Both the position numbers and the translations under genes were made by a program. From contig NZ_JACGXA010000001.1 in NCBI RefSeq assembly GCF_014138045.1, forward strand, positions 1,783,001-1,847,000: 64,000 nt of DNA. The letters run 5' to 3'. Origin of the DNA: Nocardioides ginsengisegetis (GTDB taxonomy: Bacteria > Actinomycetota > Actinomycetes > Propionibacteriales > Nocardioidaceae). Below the pieces are notes generated by a model that saw nothing but the letters and a program-made list of their open reading frames with translations, was not told where the DNA came from and made no database searches. Of this stretch, positions 17,187 to 29,414 are shown piece after piece. Position 1 is the first letter of the stretch; each line of letters opens with the position of its first letter.

Positions 17187-18433
17187 CGGACGTCGACCTC
17201 CATGTGCACCGTGGTCCCCTCACCGGGAGAGGATCGCACCTCCATCCGGCCTCCGCTGTCCCGGACCAGGCTGCGCAGCCCCCGGAGGCCGAAGTGCCCC
17301 TCCTCGCGGGGTGCGTCGACGTCGAAGCCGACGCCGTCGTCGACGACCTCGAGGGCGACGCGGCGCGCGTCGCCGCGCACGGTGACGGCCAGCGTCGAGG
17401 CCTGCGAGTGGCGGATCGCGTTGCGCACCGCCTCCTGCGCGACCCGCCACAGCGCGGCGGTCTGCGGCACGGAGGCGAACTCCGCGCCCTCCACCGAGAC
17501 CGAGGCCGCGATGTCGGCCGTCGCCGCGGGGGCCGTCAGGTCCGCCAGGGCCGCCGCGAGCCCCTCGGGGTGCAGGTCCGGCGGGTGGATCTCCGCCAGC
17601 AGGGACCGCAGCGCCTTGAGGCCGTCGCGCAGCGAGCTGCCCGCCGTCGCGAGGGTCGAGCGGGCCTCGTGGGGGGTGCCGGGCTCGCGCTCGAGGGCGG
17701 AGATCGAGAAGGCGGTCCCCGCCAGGTCCTGGACCACGCCGTCGTGCAGGTCGCGGGCGATCCGGCGGCGCTCGGCGTCGGAGGCGTCGATGGCGACCTG
17801 CAGCAGCCGCTCGCGCTCGTGGCCGGCGCGGGTGAGCTGGCGGGTCAGCAGGCTCAGCATCAGCGTCACGATGATGACGAGCAGCGCGAGCGGCCCGATG
17901 GTCACGAGGCGGAACGAGGAGAAGATCTCCTGGCTGCGGGACTCGACGTCGGTGAGCGGATAGCTCACCTCGAGCAGCAGCGGGGTGCCGTCGGCGGCCC
18001 GGATGCGGGTGTAGGTCTCGACCAGGTGTTCGCTCTCGCGGAGCTGGAAGCTGGTGCGGGCCGAGGCGAGCGTGGCCCGGCGGTCGTCGTCGAGGGGCTC
18101 GCCCAGGCCGATCAGCCGGGCGTTGGTCGAGTAGATGACGCTGCCGTCGCCACGTCGGACACTGAGCGTGTCGAACCCCTCCACGCCGCGCACGCGCTGG
18201 CGGGCCACCTTGTCGAAGCGGTCGATGGCTCCCGGCTTCAGGTTGATCAGCGACCGGGGGATCCTCAGGCGCTGCACGAACTGGCCAAGCAGGGGCGTGG
18301 TCCGGGTGGCCTCGGCGATCGCCTCGTCGGTCGCTGCCCGTGCGGCGAGGTTCTGCGTGCCGAGCACGATCGCGACGAAGGTGAGCACGCCGACCACGAG
18401 GAACACGGTGACCGGGCTGCGCAGGTATCTCAT
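17183..18433 (-). CDS. NarL-type sensor histidine kinase
   Basis: A protein of about 416 aa. The first transmembrane helix is at residues 8-25, an extracellular sensing domain runs to about 170, and a second helix is at 177-197. A HisKA_3 dimerisation domain with H230 (ERRRIARDLHDGVVQDLAG) is followed by a HATPase domain with VVDDGVGFD and FGLRGLRSLV. The extracellular region resembles no family I can name. The start ATG at 18433 is the first plausible one before the membrane helix; the longer open frame upstream is not expected to be coding. It pairs with the response regulator downstream. Confidence 0.9.
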   Translation of the reverse strand: MRYLRSPVTVFLVVGVLTFVAIVLGTQNLAARAATDEAIAEATRTTPLLGQFVQRLRIPRSLINLKPGAIDRFDKVARQRVRGVEGFDTLSVRRGDGSVIYSTNARLIGLGEPLDDDRRATLASARTSFQLRESEHLVETYTRIRAADGTPLLLEVSYPLTDVESRSQEIFSSFRLVTIGPLALLVIIVTLMLSLLTRQLTRAGHERERLLQVAIDASDAERRRIARDLHDGVVQDLAGTAFSISALEREPGTPHEARSTLATAGSSLRDGLKALRSLLAEIHPPDLHPEGLAAALADLTAPAATADIAASVSVEGAEFASVPQTAALWRVAQEAVRNAIRHSQASTLAVTVRGDARRVALEVVDDGVGFDVDAPREEGHFGLRGLRSLVRDSGGRMEVRSSPGEGTTVHMEVDVR

Positions 18434-18522
18434 CGGCCCAGCCCGGGCAGGGGACGAGCGAGGCGGGACACGGACGGCCTTCCTGACGCGGGAGTGCACA
18501 GGATAGGCCGGGTCGGCCTCCG

Positions 18523-18918
18523 TCAGAGGTCGACCTCGCCGCGGCAGACCTCGCCGGTGTCGTCGTTCTCGGCGCGGAACACGACGGTGTCGGGACCAGC
18601 GAGGTCCACCATCGTGCGCACCACGCGGAAGGAGAGGTCGGCGTCCTTGGCCTTCACGTCGCCGGTGTAGGAGACGTCGCCGTTGTGCTTGAGCCGCCAC
18701 GACCAGACGTCGTTGTCGTCGCTCCACACGACCCCGACCACCTGGAGGTGGCCGTCGTCGTCGGGCGTGACCTTGAGCTTGTAGGTGCTCGGGCCGCTGC
18801 AGGAGTCCACGTCCTTCGCAGTCCCGCCATCACTCGCCACCGCGCCAGGCGCGATGGAGAGGGCCGCTGCGCTCAGCACGAGGCTGAGCACGATGGCGGG
18901 ACTGCGTCGGATATGCAT
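18523..18918 (-). CDS. Secreted hypothetical protein
   Basis: A protein of about 131 aa with a clear signal peptide: MHIRRSP, a hydrophobic core (AIVLSLVLSAAALSI) and a likely cleavage after PGAVA. The mature part is about 100 residues, beta-rich in character (YKLKVTPDDDGHLQVVGVVW, WSWRLKHNGDVSYTGDVKA), with two cysteines that could form a disulfide (one near the N-terminus, one six residues before the end). No family is recognised. It lies 89 bases upstream of the kinase gene on the same strand; a link to the sensor is possible but unproven. An upstream in-frame start would place the signal peptide internally and is unlikely. Confidence 0.7.
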   Translation of the reverse strand: MHIRRSPAIVLSLVLSAAALSIAPGAVASDGGTAKDVDSCSGPSTYKLKVTPDDDGHLQVVGVVWSDDNDVWSWRLKHNGDVSYTGDVKAKDADLSFRVVRTMVDLAGPDTVVFRAENDDTGEVCRGEVDL

Positions 18919-19030
18919 GCGAAACCAGCTCCTGGTTGCGGAGGCGGGTTCCCCCGAGTGGCACGATCCTCTCCTGAAGAGGTCTGGACCGCCATTGTCC
19001 GGTGGTACTAGCACCTGTGGCTAGTCATGC

Positions 19031-19046
19031 AGGGCCGATCGGCCCT
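19031..19046 (-). terminator. Short palindrome after the HAD phosphatase gene
   Basis: AGGGCCGATCGGCCCT forms a six-base-pair GC stem with a GATC loop, starting at the stop codon of the HAD gene. There is no U-tract, so termination is only suggested. Confidence 0.35.
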
Positions 19047-19798
19047 CAGCAGGACGCACGGTACGTCGCCCACACGGCCGCGACGTCGAGGTCGGCCAGC
19101 GTGTCGGCGAAGACCCGCCGCTCCCCCGCCAGCACGGTGACGTGGTGGGGGACGACCAGCACCCCGCAGCCGGCCGCGACCGCGGAGCGGGTGCCGGTGT
19201 CGGAGTCCTCGATGGCGAGGCAGTCGGCCGGGTCCACGCCGAGCCGCTCGGCGGCGGTCAGGTAGGGCTCGGGGTGCGGCTTGCCGCGGTTGACGGCGTC
19301 ACCGGTGACGACGACGTCGAAGGCCGAGGCGGGCAGCGCCGCCAGGATCGGGTCGACGAAACGCTGGTAGGACATCGTGACCAGGGCGCAGGGGACGCTG
19401 CGGTCGTGCAGCTCGTGCAGGAGCTCGACGGCGCCAGGCCGCCACGGCACCTGCTGGCGGACCCGCTCGACGACCCCGTCGAGGAGCTCCTCGACGATGT
19501 CCTCGGGCTCTCGGTCGATGCCCATGTGCCGCCGGATGTAGCGGCCCGACTCGAGCAGGTCGTTGCCGACCAGGTTGAGGGCGTGCTCGCGCGACCACGT
19601 GCCGCCGTACCGCTCGGCGAGCGCGAACTCGGTCTCGATCCAGTAGGGCTCGGTGTCGACGAGGGTGCCGTCCATGTCCCACAGGACGGCCGCCGGCAAC
19701 GGCCGCGCGCGATCGGGGCCCTCAGCTGCAGGTTCACGAGAAGACGCGGTAGTCAGGATGCCCTCCGAAGCGGTCCAGGCGACAGGCCGTGCGAGCAC
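19046..19798 (-). CDS. HAD-superfamily (subfamily IA) phosphatase / beta-phosphoglucomutase-like
   Basis: The haloacid-dehalogenase motifs are in order: motif I WDMDGTLVDTEP, motif II VTMSYQ, lysine of motif III in VNRGKPHPEPYLTAA, and motif IV IEDSDTG. These belong to the beta-phosphoglucomutase/phosphoglycolate phosphatase group acting on small phosphorylated sugars; the substrate is not evident. The start is uncertain. The GTG at 19798 lies only two bases after a TAGGGT element, too close for a leaderless start, and the first 30 residues before RPLPAAVLWDMDG look non-conserved. It follows the aldolase gene by 69 bases on the same strand. Confidence 0.85.
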   Translation of the reverse strand: MLARPVAWTASEGILTTASSREPAAEGPDRARPLPAAVLWDMDGTLVDTEPYWIETEFALAERYGGTWSREHALNLVGNDLLESGRYIRRHMGIDREPEDIVEELLDGVVERVRQQVPWRPGAVELLHELHDRSVPCALVTMSYQRFVDPILAALPASAFDVVVTGDAVNRGKPHPEPYLTAAERLGVDPADCLAIEDSDTGTRSAVAAGCGVLVVPHHVTVLAGERRVFADTLADLDVAAVWATYRASC

Positions 19799-19867
19799 TC
19801 ACCCTAGGACCGGGCTGTGCCGCACCCGTCACCGCATCGGAGAACCGTCGCCGCGGGGCGGCGACGA

Positions 19868-20905
19868 TCAGACCGGCTGGTCGCTGATGGCCTCCATGGC
19901 GGGGCGGTAGCTCCCGCGCCGCGCAGCGCCGTTCAGGCGGGCGCGATGCAGCAGGGCTGCCTGGGCCGCCCGGGTGTTCCTGGGGTCACCCGCCCAGGCA
20001 TGCAGGACGGGTGCCTGCAGAGCCCGGCCGAAGGAGAAGCTCAGCTGCCAAGGCTGGGCGCCGTGCCGGTTCAGCGCGTCCAGACGGCTCGTGGCGGCGT
20101 CGTCGGGCTGTCCGCCGGAGAGGAAGACCAGCCCCGGGACTGCCGCCGGCACGGTCTCCCGCGCGACCTCGATGGTGCGAGCCGCGATCTCCTCGTCGCT
20201 GGCGGCGTCTGAGTGGTCGAGGCCCGGAAGCACCATGTTGGGCTTGAGGAGGGTCGCCTCGAGCACGACCCGGTGACGGGCAAGCTGCGCGTAGACCGCT
20301 CGCAGGACCTCGGTGGTCACGTGGGCGCACCGGTCGATGCTGTGAGCGCCGTCCATGAGCACCTCGGGCTCGACGACGGGCACCAGTCCGGCCTCCTGGG
20401 CGAGGGCGGCGTATCGCGCCAGCGCATGTGCGTTGGCCTCGACGCAGGTGGCCGAAGGCAGCCCGGCCCCGATCCGGAGGACCGCACGCCACTTGGCGAA
20501 CCTCGCTCCCAGGGCGGCGTACTCCTCCAGCCTCGAGCGCAGTCCGTCGAGCCCTTCGGTGACGACCTCGCCCGGGAACCCGGCGAGCGGCCTCGTGCCC
20601 CCATCGACCTTGATCCCCGGGATGATGGAGCGCTGCCGGAGAAGGTCGGGGAAGGCAGTGCCGTCCGCGGCGCACTGTCGAATCGTCTCGTCGAACAGGA
20701 TGACGCCGCTGATGTGGGCGTCCAGCCCCGGAGTGGCGAACAGGATCTCGCGGTAGGCACGTCGCACCGGCTCCGTCGACTCCACGCCGATGGTCGCCAG
20801 CCGCTTCGCCATGGTGGGCGCGCTCTCGTCGGCAGCGAGGATGCCCTTGCCCGGGGCCACCAGCTCCCGCGCCGTCCGGGCCATCGCTTCGAGCGGTCCG
20901 GACAT
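19868..20905 (-). CDS. Class I fructose-bisphosphate aldolase
   Basis: This enzyme cleaves fructose 1,6-bisphosphate by Schiff-base chemistry. The eukaryote-like class I pattern is clear: GKGILAADESAPTMAKRL at residues 20-35, FAKWRAVLRIG, VVEPEVLMDG, and the Schiff-base lysine K221 in LEATLLKPNMVLPG. The length (345 aa) matches the family. The ATG at 20905 has GGAGG just upstream; a longer frame reaching 21016 would run through the regulatory region. A palindrome matching the DosR-like box (21016-21029) lies 111 bases upstream, so hypoxic control is plausible (inference). Confidence 0.93.
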   Translation of the reverse strand: MSGPLEAMARTARELVAPGKGILAADESAPTMAKRLATIGVESTEPVRRAYREILFATPGLDAHISGVILFDETIRQCAADGTAFPDLLRQRSIIPGIKVDGGTRPLAGFPGEVVTEGLDGLRSRLEEYAALGARFAKWRAVLRIGAGLPSATCVEANAHALARYAALAQEAGLVPVVEPEVLMDGAHSIDRCAHVTTEVLRAVYAQLARHRVVLEATLLKPNMVLPGLDHSDAASDEEIAARTIEVARETVPAAVPGLVFLSGGQPDDAATSRLDALNRHGAQPWQLSFSFGRALQAPVLHAWAGDPRNTRAAQAALLHRARLNGAARRGSYRPAMEAISDQPV

Positions 20906-21000
20906 CACGCCTCCACCAGTTCCGCGGTGGCGCCGAGACACGCACGGTGGATCATCGCGATCTCCTTCAGCAGCGGGATTGCCTCCAGAGAAGCTCACTG

Positions 21001-21120
21001 GTGCTCCGCAGACCATGGCCCAAGGTCCCCTTCGGCACGCCGGAGGGCCTGCACGACCAGGTCGATGTCCACGACCCGGAACCGCCCTCTCCGATCGCCC
21101 TCATCGCGACCTCGGGCTGA
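21001..21120 (+). CDS. Possible small ORF, 39 aa, between the aldolase and M50 genes
   Basis: A GTG-initiated frame of 39 codons ending in TGA has strongly G/C-ending codons and a protein-like composition (P-rich, ending PSPIALIATSG). There is no good ribosome site and the opposite strand also has an open frame here. A DosR-like box overlaps its start. It could be a small protein, a remnant of a decayed gene, or chance in GC-rich DNA. Confidence 0.2.
   Translation: MLRRPWPKVPFGTPEGLHDQVDVHDPEPPSPIALIATSG
21016..21029. promoter_or_regulatory. Candidate DosR-like box (TGGCCCAAGGTCCC)
   Basis: Matches GGGACCAAGGTCCC at 12 of 14 positions, with an intact right half. It lies 111 bases ahead of the aldolase start. 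Confidence 0.4.
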
Positions 21121-21179
21121 ATGGGCGCATCCAGGGCCGTTGGCCGCCTGGCGGCCCGGGCCACGAGGCACCCGACCGG

Positions 21180-21193
21180 GGGCCGTTGGACCC
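21180..21193. promoter_or_regulatory. Candidate DosR-like box (GGGCCGTTGGACCC)
   Basis: Matches the doxX-promoter box GGGTCCTTGGACCC at 12 of 14 positions. It lies 74 bases ahead of the site-2 protease ATG. Confidence 0.4.
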
Positions 21194-21266
21194 TGCTCCG
21201 GAGACATCCGGAGCGGTGGAGTGGAAGGCAGCGACCTCGTGACGTGCCGGAAGGAAGCGGGTCCCG

Positions 21267-22457
21267 ATGAGCATCGGCAAGGCGGACGGGCGCGCCGTAC
21301 ACCCCGCAACGGGCGGCGCGCGCGGTGACACCCCGTTCGGTGCCGGCGCGCCGTTGGGCCGGTGGTTCGGGGTCCCCGTCCGGGCGCACCTGTCCGTGCT
21401 CGTCGCCATGGCGCTCTTCGCGGTGCTCATCGCCACCGTGGAGATGCCCGCGACCCTGCCGGACTCGTCTGTCTCGAGCTACTGGGCCGCCAGCGTGGTG
21501 ATGGCCCCGCTCTTCTTCGCCACCCTGCTCGCGCACGAGGTCGCGCACGCCGTGACCGCACGTCACTACGGCATCCGGGTCCGGCGCATCACCCTGTGGA
21601 TGCTGGGAGGCCTGACCGAGCTCGAGGGCGAGGCGCCCGACCCGCGAGCGGACGCCGTGATCGCGGCTGCAGGACCGGCGACCAGCCTCGCGATCGGCGC
21701 CGTCTGCGCCGCGTCCGCGTGGCTGACGAGCGGCTGGACCCTGGTCTCGGCGGCCCTGAACTGGCTCGCCGGCATCAATGTGCTCCTCGGAGTCTTCAAC
21801 CTCCTGCCCGGCGCTCCCCTGGACGGCGGTCGCATCCTCCGGGCCACGCTGTGGTGGCGCGGTCACGACCGGGAAGCTGCTGCCGCCAAGGCGGCCCGGG
21901 CGGGACGCATCCTGGGGATGATCCTGGTCGGTCTCGGCGTCGTCGAGGTCTTCGCCGGAGCGGTCCTCGGGCTCTGGACCGCGCTGATCGGCTGGTTCAT
22001 CCTCAACGGCGCGGCCACCGAGGGCTACGCCGTGCGTGCCGAGAGCCTGGCCGGGCTGACCGTGCGGGACGCCATGACCGCCACCCCCCAGGTCTTCCCG
22101 GACTGGTCGACCGTCGCGGAGTTCTTCGCCAGGATCAGCCCCGACGCCGCCCGCCAGGGCATCTTCCCCCTGATCGACATCGACGGCGGACTGAGCGGAG
22201 CCGTCACCCTTCCGATGCTGACGACGATCGCGCGGGACAGAATCGCCACGACCCGGCTGCGCGACGTCAGCCCTCGCCAGGCCCTGCTGACCACGACGCC
22301 GGCCCAGGACCTGAGTGCGCTGCTGCTTCCCCTGCACCTGCGGGGAGGCATCGCGATCGTGCTCGACCAGGGCCACCCGGTCGGCGTCGTGACGGACGGC
22401 GACCTGGCCCGCCTGGCCGCCATCGCCCGCGGTCGCTCCACGGCGACGGGAGCCTAG
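21267..22457 (+). CDS. Site-2 protease (M50) with CBS domains, Rip3-like
   Basis: A 396 aa membrane metalloprotease. Zinc motif HEVAH lies in LLAHEVAHAVTARHYG (about residues 92-107), the second ligand motif is NLLPGAPLDGGRILRATLWW, and there are about six hydrophobic helices. The C-terminal third is a divergent CBS pair (VRDAMTATPQVFPDW at its start, GHPVGVVTDGDLARLAA at its end). The pattern resembles mycobacterial Rip3 (Rv2625c), which belongs to the DosR regulon; a DosR-like box lies 74 bases upstream here. Its substrate is unknown. It is more diverged in its CBS part than the M50 protein at 14354. Confidence 0.9.
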   Translation: MSIGKADGRAVHPATGGARGDTPFGAGAPLGRWFGVPVRAHLSVLVAMALFAVLIATVEMPATLPDSSVSSYWAASVVMAPLFFATLLAHEVAHAVTARHYGIRVRRITLWMLGGLTELEGEAPDPRADAVIAAAGPATSLAIGAVCAASAWLTSGWTLVSAALNWLAGINVLLGVFNLLPGAPLDGGRILRATLWWRGHDREAAAAKAARAGRILGMILVGLGVVEVFAGAVLGLWTALIGWFILNGAATEGYAVRAESLAGLTVRDAMTATPQVFPDWSTVAEFFARISPDAARQGIFPLIDIDGGLSGAVTLPMLTTIARDRIATTRLRDVSPRQALLTTTPAQDLSALLLPLHLRGGIAIVLDQGHPVGVVTDGDLARLAAIARGRSTATGA

Positions 22458-22480
22458 CCGGCGGGCCCGCGAGAGGCAGG

Positions 22481-26218
<3,738 letters not shown>

Positions 26219-26274
26219 CGCGAGTCCTCTCGTGAGGGCCGGATCTCCCCCGTGTGGCGAGGCCGGCCTCCCCC

Positions 26275-26280
26275 AGCCTA
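26275..26280 (-). promoter_or_regulatory. Putative -10 element (TAGGCT) of metH
   Basis: TAGGCT on the minus strand lies about 57 bases ahead of the TTG start. The leader between them can pair GGCCGG (26237-26242) with CCGGCC (26263-26268). This is a plain hairpin, not a recognised riboswitch. Confidence 0.35.
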
Positions 26281-26387
26281 GAAAGGCTGTCCACAACGTG
26301 GACCGGCTTTTCACATGCTGGCTACGGATCGTCATCGTCCCACCGGCCGTTGGCCGCGCGAAATCCTCGTCGCTGTGGATGTCCGGC

Positions 26388-26452
26388 ATGCCGTTTGGTC
26401 CCCAACGGCACGTTTCGGGGCCGGAAACATGCCGTTGGTGACCAAACGGCAT
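26388..26452. repeat. Paired palindromic repeat, copy C (most complete)
   Basis: The left arm (26388-26410) contains TGCCGTTTGGTCCCCAACGG. An 18-base spacer follows (26411-26428), in which GTTTC and GAAAC can pair. The right arm (26429-26452) contains TGCCGTTGGTGACCAAACGG in opposite orientation. Both outer ends read ATGCCGTT/AACGGCAT. It lies between the divergent metH and PAC2 genes, 64 bases before the PAC2 start, and is free of coding overlap. Confidence 0.9.
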
Positions 26453-26504
26453 GTCCCGGCGGCCCCCGGCGCGCCGCACGCAGCCACGCCGACGGCCCGG
26501 CAAC

Positions 26505-26510
26505 TAGGCT
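26505..26510 (+). promoter_or_regulatory. Leaderless -10 element (TAGGCT) of the PAC2 gene
   Basis: TAGGCT lies six bases before the GTG at 26517; no ribosome site is present. Confidence 0.5.
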
Positions 26511-26516
26511 GGACGG

Positions 26517-27365
26517 GTGATCGAGATCGACGACGCCCCCGACCTGGTGGACCCCGTGGTGATCGCGGCCTTCGAGGGGTGGAACGACGCCGCGGATGCC
26601 GCCTCCTCCGTGGTCGACCACCTCATCAAGGTGTGGAACGCGCGCATCGTGGGGGCCATCGACCCGGAGGAGTTCTACGACTTCCAGGTCAACCGGCCGG
26701 TTGTCGGCACCGACGACAACGGGCACCGTCGCCTGACCTGGCCGAGCACCCAGATCGCGATCGCCTCCCCGCCCGACCTGGACCGCGACGTGATCCTGGT
26801 CCGCGGCATCGAGCCCAACATGCGCTGGCGGCAGTTCTGCGCCGAGCTCCTCGCCGCCTGCGACGACCTCGGTGCCGAGCTGGTCATCACCCTCGGTGCG
26901 CTGCTGGCGGACACCCCGCACACCCGCCCGATCCCGGTGACCGGGACGGCCACCGAGCCCGAGCTGGTGGACCGGCTCAAGCTGGAGCAGTCGACGTACG
27001 AAGGACCCACGGGCATCGTCGGGGTCTTCCAGGACGCGTGCGTGCGCCTCGACATCCCGGCGGTCTCCTACTGGGCGGCCGTGCCGCACTACGTCGCGCA
27101 GCCGCCGTGCCCCAAGGCGACGCTGGCGCTGATCGGCCAGCTCGAGGACCTGCTCGAGGTGAGCATCCCGCTGGGCGACCTGCCCGAGGACTCCCGTGCC
27201 TGGGAACGTGGCGTCGACGAGCTCGCCGAGGAGGACGAGGACGTGGCCGACTACGTTCGGGCGCTCGAGGAGACCCGCGACACGACCGACCTGCCGGAGG
27301 CGTCCGGCGAGGCGATCGCGCGGGAGTTCGAGCGCTACCTCAAGCGCCGCGACGACGACGAGTAG
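26517..27365 (+). CDS. PAC2-family protein
   Basis: A 282 aa member of the PAC2 superfamily, related to eukaryotic proteasome-assembly chaperone 2 and common in actinobacteria. Typical segments are VVIAAFEGWNDAADAAS at the N-terminus, IVGAIDPEEFYDFQVNRP, VILVRGIEPNMRWRQFC and ELVITLGALLADTPHTRPI. The C-terminal 60 residues are acidic, then basic. In bacteria its role is unsettled; presence in a proteasome-encoding genome invites, but does not prove, an assembly role. It is convergent with mshC (three bases between stops) and divergent from metH. Confidence 0.9.
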   Translation: MIEIDDAPDLVDPVVIAAFEGWNDAADAASSVVDHLIKVWNARIVGAIDPEEFYDFQVNRPVVGTDDNGHRRLTWPSTQIAIASPPDLDRDVILVRGIEPNMRWRQFCAELLAACDDLGAELVITLGALLADTPHTRPIPVTGTATEPELVDRLKLEQSTYEGPTGIVGVFQDACVRLDIPAVSYWAAVPHYVAQPPCPKATLALIGQLEDLLEVSIPLGDLPEDSRAWERGVDELAEEDEDVADYVRALEETRDTTDLPEASGEAIAREFERYLKRRDDDE

Positions 27366-27368
27366 GGC

Positions 27369-28604
27369 TCAGAGCGAGAGGCCGAGCGCGGCGTCCAGCA
27401 CCGAGATCATCGTGACCGCGGCGTCGCGGTCGCTGGTGTCGGCGAGCTGGTCGATGCCGAGGGTGGCGTCGGCCCAGGCGTCGACGGCCGCCACGGCACG
27501 CGGGGCGTCGAGGTCGTCGGCCAGCGCCGCGAGGATCTCCTCCACGACCGGCGCGGCCGGTGCACCGGCACCGAGCGACAGCGCCTTGCGCCAGCGGTTG
27601 ACGTCGTCGAGGGAGTCCCAGAGCTCGGCGTCCAGCCACTCCCAGTCGCTGCGGTAGTGGTGGCGCAGCAGCGTGAGCCGGATCGCCATCGGGTCGACGT
27701 CGCTGTTGCGCAGCGCGGACACGAAGACCAGGTTGCCGCGCGACTTGGACATCTTCTCGCCGTCGTAGGCGACCATGCCGGCGTGGGCGTAGGCCTTGGC
27801 GAACGGCGCGTCGGTCACGACCTGCGCCTCGCCCGCGCACATCTCGTGGTGCGGGAAGACCAGGTCGCTGCCGCCGCCCTGGACGTCGAAGGCCTGCCCC
27901 AGGAACTCCAGCGCCATCGCGGTGCACTCGATGTGCCAGCCGGGGCGGCCCTTGCCGAACGGGCTCTCCCAGGACGGCTCACCCGGGCGCTCGCCGCGCC
28001 ACACGACGCAGTCGAGCGGGTCCTTCTTGCCGGCGCGGTCGGGGTCGCCGCCGCGCTCGGGGAAGATCCGCAGCATCTCGTCACGGTCGAAGCCGGAGAC
28101 GTCCCCGAACTTCGGGTCGGCGGTCACCGAGAAGTAGAGGTCGTCCTCGACGCGGTAGATCGCCCCGGTCTCCTGGAGCTTCTCGATGAGCGCGATCACC
28201 AACGGGATCGACTCGACCGCGCCGATGTAGTGGTCCGGCGGAAGCACGCGCAGGGCGACCATGTCCTGGCGGAACAGCTCGGTCTCGCGCTCGGCCAGCT
28301 CGACCCAGTCGACCTTGACCTTGGTGGCCCGCTCGAGCAGCGGGTCGTCGACGTCGGTGACGTTCTGGACGTAGGTGACCTCGTGGCCGGCGTTGCGCCA
28401 GGCCCGGTTGAGCAGGTCGAAGGCGACGTAGGTGGCGGCGTGGCCCATGTGCGTGGCGTCGTACGGCGTGATGCCGCAGACGTAGAGGCGGGCGGCGCCG
28501 TCGGGGCTGGTCGTGACCCGGCCACCGGACGCGGTGTCGTGCAGGGTCACGGGCGGGCCCTGGACGGTCAGGGTCGGAACGGTCGGCGACTGCCACGTAC
28601 GCAT
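27369..28604 (-). CDS. mshC: Cysteine:glucosaminyl-inositol ligase MshC
   Basis: MshC joins cysteine to GlcN-inositol in mycothiol synthesis. It is a cysteinyl-tRNA-synthetase relative lacking the tRNA-binding tail. The sequence shows [19 protein letters not shown] (HIGH-like signature, HMGH), [10 protein letters not shown] (zinc/cysteine site) and the signature loop KMSKSRGN. The length of 411 aa is typical. Its presence shows that the organism uses mycothiol as thiol buffer. A TAGGCT element lies seven bases before the ATG (leaderless). Confidence 0.96.
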   Translation of the reverse strand: MRTWQSPTVPTLTVQGPPVTLHDTASGGRVTTSPDGAARLYVCGITPYDATHMGHAATYVAFDLLNRAWRNAGHEVTYVQNVTDVDDPLLERATKVKVDWVELAERETELFRQDMVALRVLPPDHYIGAVESIPLVIALIEKLQETGAIYRVEDDLYFSVTADPKFGDVSGFDRDEMLRIFPERGGDPDRAGKKDPLDCVVWRGERPGEPSWESPFGKGRPGWHIECTAMALEFLGQAFDVQGGGSDLVFPHHEMCAGEAQVVTDAPFAKAYAHAGMVAYDGEKMSKSRGNLVFVSALRNSDVDPMAIRLTLLRHHYRSDWEWLDAELWDSLDDVNRWRKALSLGAGAPAAPVVEEILAALADDLDAPRAVAAVDAWADATLGIDQLADTSDRDAAVTMISVLDAALGLSL

Positions 28605-28611
28605 GCCGTGA

Positions 28612-28617
28612 AGCCTA
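28612..28617 (-). promoter_or_regulatory. Leaderless -10 element (TAGGCT) of mshC
   Basis: TAGGCT on the minus strand lies seven bases before the mshC ATG at 28604. Confidence 0.5.
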
Positions 28618-28628
28618 GAGGGTGCGCC

Positions 28629-29408
28629 TCAGAACGGCGGCCACGGGACCGCGGGCCACTCGCCGCGCGGCGCGGGCATCCGGCCCCGGGCGACCAGCCG
28701 CTCGCAGCGCCGCCGGGTCGCCTCGATCTCGAGCGGGGACAGGTGGAAGCCGAGCTCGTCGCCGAGCGCGCCGTCCAGCGCCTCCCGCACGGCGCGGACG
28801 CCCGCGAGCTCCTCGGCCGAGAGCGGCTCGTCGAGCCAGCCCCACAGGACCGTGCGGAGCTTGGGGTCGGTGTGGAAGGTGACGCCGTGGTCGACGCCGT
28901 AGCGGTGCCCGTCGCCCATCTCCAGGACGTGCCCGCCCTTGCGGTCGGCGTTGTTGACGACGATGTCGAAGACGGCCATCCGGCGCAGCGGGGCGGAGTC
29001 CTCGTGGATCAGCGAGACGGGCCGGTCATGCCCGTCGATCCCGTCGAAGACGTGCCTCCAGCCGTCGGGGACCTCGCCCTCGGCGACCAGGGTCACCGCG
29101 ACCTGCTCCTCGTCGGGCTCCTGCCAGCGCTGCACCATGCCGAGGCCGTGCGGTCCCTCGCGCAGCCAGGTCTGGGGGACGACGTCCCAGCCGATCGCCT
29201 CCGAGACGAGGTACGCCGCCAGCTCACGTCCGGCCAGCGTGCCGTCGGGGAAGTCCCACAGGGGCCGCTCCCCCGCGACCGGCTTGTAGACGACCTTCAC
29301 GTCCCCGATCTCGCCGACGAACGTGGCGTTCGAGGCGGGCAGCACCCGCCCGTGCAGGACGATCTCGTCCTCGAGCAGCGCCGTGTCAGGCGGGCCGACG
29401 CGGGTCAC
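28629..29408 (-). CDS. SCO1664-family protein (kinase-fold)
   Basis: This 259 aa protein belongs to an actinobacterial family named after Streptomyces SCO1664, related to phosphatidylinositol 3/4-kinase-like folds. Visible features are a lysine in KVVYKPVAGERPLWDFPDG, REVAAYL-like REL/AAYLVSEAIGW, a catalytic-loop-like FDIVVNNADRKGGH, and YGVDHGVTFHTDPKLRTVLWGW corresponding to the metal-binding D-H-G segment. The substrate is unknown. It starts with GTG six bases after the DUF3090 stop and is co-directional with DUF3090 and the histidine phosphatase, a conserved set beside mshC. Confidence 0.85.
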   Translation of the reverse strand: MTRVGPPDTALLEDEIVLHGRVLPASNATFVGEIGDVKVVYKPVAGERPLWDFPDGTLAGRELAAYLVSEAIGWDVVPQTWLREGPHGLGMVQRWQEPDEEQVAVTLVAEGEVPDGWRHVFDGIDGHDRPVSLIHEDSAPLRRMAVFDIVVNNADRKGGHVLEMGDGHRYGVDHGVTFHTDPKLRTVLWGWLDEPLSAEELAGVRAVREALDGALGDELGFHLSPLEIEATRRRCERLVARGRMPAPRGEWPAVPWPPF

Positions 29409-29414
29409 CGGCGA

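Larger units (their letters stand above)
20906..21266. other. Divergent intergenic region with two DosR-like boxes
   Basis: These 361 bases between the aldolase and the site-2 protease hold two candidate boxes (21016-21029 and 21180-21193), a short open frame at 21001-21120, and GGAAGGAAGC just before the protease ATG. No clear -10 hexamer of the TANNNT type was found for either gene. I see nothing else in it. Confidence 0.6.

Noticed and set aside
26219..26390. Cobalamin or SAM riboswitch ahead of metH
   Set aside because: No B12-box (GCCACTG-like) or SAM-box sequence is visible; only a simple GGCCGG/CCGGCC hairpin.
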